This document shows, in pieces, positions 60,535-64,000 of a DNA stretch of 64,000 bases. Source of the stretch: Gonapodya prolifera JEL478. Lineage: Eukaryota; Monoblepharomycota; Monoblepharidomycetes; Monoblepharidales; Gonapodyaceae. Position 1 is the first letter of the stretch. Each line of letters starts with the position of its first letter. The position numbers were made by a program, and so were the translations under genes. The notes beneath the pieces were generated by a model. It saw nothing but the letters and a program-made list of their open reading frames with translations, was not told the DNA's origin and did not search any database. The stretch is from contig KQ965837.1 in the NCBI GenBank assembly GCA_001574975.1, positions 82,288 through 146,287 on the forward strand. Direction: 5' to 3'.

Positions 60535-61620
60535 CTGTAAACTAGTGTGATAAAGTGGTTGTATTTTCTCTGGGATGCAGGGTAGAGAATGGGAGGGGGG
60601 GCTCTTTGTTTGTGCACAAAAAGAAGCCAGCCAGAGCCAGCCAATACTTCTGAAACTTGACATTTATGAGCTCCAAACTGCAGAGTGCTGACTGCAGCAC
60701 ACATTGGTACAAAATTGAATTTATAATTTGGTTGAAGTTTTCATACTTTCATCAAAAGACTGCAGATATTTTGAGCCCTCAGAGGTTCCACATTCCCACC
60801 CTCCAACCTCAATTCAAAACATGATCTCATCTAAAATATTGTGATTGCCACAAAATTCCATGAAAACATTGAGCTGTCATGAGGGAGAATCCAGTTTTGG
60901 CAGAAGTGCTTGCCCTGTTTATGGCAATACTGGTTCAGGTTTTTTGGCTGACTAAATGTATCTTCCACAGGTTTGCAGCATCTTCCAGCTCATGGATTAG
61001 ATGTTTTTGCAACCTCTTTGCACAGGGCTCACATATATGTATTGCTACTGAAAATTCATGCTTGCCAAAAAAGCAAATTTGCTATCAGTCACTGGCAGAG
61101 GAAGCACTGCCAAGGTGGTATGAAATCATCATCAATTGGAGACAACTATAGCAATGGGATACCACAGGACAGAAAGTGACTGAAGACAGCTTTGCCTTTG
61201 GCATGGGCCTCCTGAAAAGTTTAACACCACACTTTCAGACCTTCCCAGGCACAAGGGCTGGAGACCCAAAAAACTAAACATCACTTCAGACTGTGTGCAT
61301 GACCACTTGCAAGCTTGCTTATACAAGGCTCATGCACTGCTGTACCCACATGCTAGCAAATTGAAGTCACACTATGCAAAGAAAGCTGGAGTGGTGAGAA
61401 ATGGTGAGAAAGGAGGATAGTTCTCACAAAGGGATTTGGTAGAGAATTGTCACAAATACGAGAGTTTGTGTAGGTTCCCAGTCACATGAGGGCTGTGGGA
61501 CTTTCCAAATGTCAATTGTTGTCATCTTTGTTAAGGTGAGAGGAAAGCCACAATGGCACAAAAACAGCAGAGCAAGGCCCCCAATGACTGCAGATTGCAT
61601 CAAGAGGTTCTTGTGGCACT
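60535..61620. other. CpG-depleted, AT-rich block
   Basis: Bases 60535-61458 contain no CG dinucleotide at all and only one or two more occur before 61622. TG and CA are abundant. The surrounding sequence is CpG-rich. No open frame in the block is convincing. This is what methylated and then deaminated DNA, such as an old transposable element, would look like. Confidence 0.6.
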
Positions 61621-61794
61621 GGCGCCAGCGCCCCCTCATACTTCATCATTATTCATTAGACATTCCCCAGAGGAGAGGGGAAGTTATATTACCTGGAGCT
61701 GTCGATCATCATTCGTCAATATGGCCAAGCGTAATTCTGACCCGAGACGCCTCTGAGATCCAGAGCGAAAGGGCTTTAGAAAGTAAAGAGTGGC

Positions 61795-63119
61795 ATGACG
61801 GTGACAGAGCCAAACAAAGATGACTTTTCAACTGAACCTTACGCGATGGTGACCGCAGCACCAGGAGGCACCACCATGAAACGTACTCAGCGTTTCCAAG
61901 AAAATGACAGCAGAGAAGGAAATCAGTCACCTGATTCAGAGAGGAAACTCTCAGATGACGCGGAGATGCGGACGAAAAGGAGCAGGAGAGAAACGATTGA
62001 CAGGGATGAAAATCTGCAGAAAGACGACGGAGTGGAGTCGGACAACCTGGACGATGCCGACGATGCAGAATTGCAAGACGATGATGGGGACTCTTCCCCG
62101 CACGATGACGTGCCGGACGTTCCGGACAATCTCGACGAGTTGTTCCAGACGTCCTGACCGGATCCCCATTTCCAGCATTCTCGGCCGATCTCGTCAGCAC
62201 AACCTTTACGGTTTCCGTTCCCGCAGCGTCCGAACCTCAACGACGCACCGCCGTCACACTCCACCACCGCATGTCCACCACCCTCGAAAACGTCGGCCTC
62301 CAACTTTGGTCCGGCGCCTTGCTTCTTGCGGATCACCTGCTCGCGCGACCGGAACTTGTACGCGAAAAACAGTCCTCGAGCTCGGTGCCGGGCTGGGGCT
62401 TCCCAGCATTGTTGCAGTGATGTGACGGCGACCGATTATGGCGAGGAGGTCCTGTCGCTGTGCGATCAACACTTGAAGGCGAACCTCTCTGAGCGCTTTC
62501 GTAGCGAAAGCGCAAGACGAGCCGGCGCCGACGAGTCCGCGGCACAAGGAGAGGCGTGGTCAGTGCGAGAAATGAACTGGCTCCATGAGTCATTCCCCCT
62601 CTGGGAAGACCCCACCGACTCTCCCTCAGATACCACACCCCTCCCGACGAACCCGCCTGCCAGCTTTGCGTGGGAGAAAACCGACACCACAGCGTTTATT
62701 CATTCCACGACCGTCATCCTCGCCGCAGACGTGATCTACACTCCGGCAGCGACCGAGCAGCTCGTGCGCCGACTCAAGACGCTCCTGCAGCGCACTTTAC
62801 GTGGCGAGGACGGCGCGCTGTTCCTGGCGGTCGAGAAGCGGCTAGGTTCACCCTCAGCGGGGAGGAACGAGCGCCGAGCTATGATCATTTCTGGAACGTT
62901 ATGCGAGAGGCGAATGAAGAGTTGGATAAGTGGGGACTTCCCTGCCTCGGGGACGGGGCAGGCGGGATACCTATGAATGAAGGACAGCGAGGGGTGACAA
63001 AGGTCCCGGGGTTTCAGTGGAGACTGATGCCGACAGACGTTCAGTCGGTGCCGCAGCGTGTGAGTGGGTATACGAGGACTAAGGAGATGGAGGTGTGGAA
63101 GATGTGGTTGGACAATTGA
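61795..63119 (+). pseudogene. METTL-type (lysine methyltransferase-like) protein broken by single-base indels
   Basis: ATG 61795 opens an acidic, disordered N terminus (DDADDAELQDDDGDSSPHDD). The Rossmann methyltransferase part follows across three frame changes: HHRMSTTLENVGLQLWSGAL, then LELGAGLGLPSIVA (SAM-binding motif), then DVTATDYGEEVLSLCDQHLK and REMNWLHESFPLWED, ILAADVIYTPAATEQLVRRL, FLAVEKR, and last FTLSGEERAPSYDHFWNVMR to the stop at 63119. The order and motifs resemble METTL22-like protein methyltransferases. The breaks near 62145, 62368, 62418 and 62848 cannot be explained by introns; each would be fixed by one base (the second by A5 to A6). It is a recent pseudogene or reflects sequence errors. 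Confidence 0.65.
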
Positions 63120-63329
63120 AGGCGGTCGCTTTGACCTCGCCCAGTTGCCTGTTGTTATCAATATTCCGGGTAGATGTATCATCAAAGTTCCTTGTACACG
63201 AAACCACTTCGACGTGAATTTTGGCCATTGCTGAGGTGGGAATACCGCTGAGCTTGCGTGTTTAATTCCAGTCGTTTCCAAATATACTTTCAACAAACTC
63301 AACCAAGCGAAACGACGCCAATCGTCTGG

Positions 63330-64000
63330 ATGGCGGAAAAGGAACTCGGTGAGCATCCCTCCTCTTCCTCTCGCCGTCTCATCCTCTCACCCCATCCCAA
63401 TCCCCTCTCCGACGTCGCCGTTGATGTCAACCCGCCGATCGACCCACCCTGCCACCTCCCAGAGCTCCTCGAGTCCGTCGAGCTCCGCTTCGCCCTCGCG
63501 GAGACGGACGTCCAGTTCCAGCAGCTTCTGGGTACACTGCTGGCACCCGTGCTGGCCAAACTGGACTCCCCGAACGCGGGGACACGGAACAAGGTATGAT
63601 TCGCTTGATTCACTCTCGCTCCCACTGCGATGAAACGCACCGGCCCGTTTTCCCTGGGAACAAGGTCATGTCCCTCCTCGCGCACCTCAACAAGCGACTG
63701 AAGTCGTCCGTATCCGTGCAGCTGCCCGTCGTGGCACTCATGGCGCTGTTCACCGACGACAAAGTGTCGAATATGGTCAGAAATTTTGCGCTCGTGTATT
63801 TGGAGATGGCGTTTAAGCGTGTGCCCGCTGAGGTGGGTGTGGTTGCGTAACACGACTTGACCCCGCCGAACTGCAACTAACGACACGCGCAGGATGCGAA
63901 CTTCCACGTTGCGTCGCTCGTCAAGGGAATAAGCAAGCGTCCAGCGCCGCAACAACAGACCTTGTTCCACATTCTCGTACCGCTCCTTCCCAAATACACG
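63330..64000 (+). CDS. ECM29: Proteasome scaffold Ecm29, N-terminal part; continues beyond the right edge
   Basis: A HEAT-repeat protein that holds 26S proteasomes together and aids their quality control. Exons start 63330-63348 (ATG, 19 nt), then 63480-63594, 63665-63831 and 63894 onward. The spliced reading is MAEKELELLESVELRFALAE, TDVQFQQLLGTLLAPVLAKL, NKVMSLLAHLNKRLKSSVSV, QLPVVALMALFTDDKVSNMV, RNFALVYLEMAFKRVPAE and VKGISKRPAPQQQTLFHILV. These match the well-conserved Ecm29 N terminus (ETD.Q....L..LAPVL, KKVMELL.H.NKR.KS...IQLP, and a PAPQQ..L.H.L.P motif). Only the first 170 or so residues of a protein normally above 1,700 are in the window. Confidence 0.88.

Overview
The window is nuclear DNA from a filamentous or zoosporic fungus. 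Genes are dense and carry many short (about 45-110 nt) GT-AG introns with GTGAGT/GTACGT-like donors. The gene set is typically fungal: AzgA-type purine permease, Med21, Hrd3, Oct1 peptidase, Ecm29, an Nrg1-like C2H2 factor and a Pex24/dysferlin-domain protein. A TMC-family channel, a bacterial-type GpsA with introns and a membrane protein with an SH3 tail make an early-diverging (chytrid or monoblephar-like) fungus my best guess. That lineage call is inference. All gene models were spliced by hand and no database was used.

Layout. 1-15.2 kb: a gene running off the left edge, spliced gpsA, a long regulatory region, the Nrg1-like factor, two hypothetical proteins with a diverged repeat between them, and a CCR4/nocturnin-type nuclease. 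15.8-17.9 kb: two relics of one MFS permease. 18.0-29.3 kb: cupin and TMC gene (divergent, 83 bp apart), Hrd3, a second C2H2 factor that seems to need a one-nucleotide exon, and an SMP-30 lactonase. 29.7-38.0 kb: an intact F-box gene, a decayed F-box copy, a C1 plus Pex24/DysF gene whose intron carries a GC-rich hairpin repeat, and a decayed F-box/LRR-like locus. 38-46.4 kb: azgA, a decayed unknown gene and mitochondrial-type glyoxalase I. 46.5-54.9 kb: MED21, the SH3 receptor-like protein and mitochondrial intermediate peptidase. 55-64 kb: three genes broken by single-base indels (D-2-hydroxyacid dehydrogenase, SDR, METTL-type methyltransferase), a RING-H2 relic, a VOC protein, a CpG-free block of about 925 bp, and the start of ECM29 running off the right edge.

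Functional links are loose. Hrd3, F-box proteins and Ecm29 concern ubiquitin/proteasome turnover. GpsA, glyoxalase I, the lactonase and the permease are metabolic. No operon-like cluster is present. The notable material is gene architecture (C1-Pex24 fusion, SH3 receptor, TMC), the possible microexon, the intronic hairpin repeats, the CpG-depleted block, and the high density of partly decayed genes.
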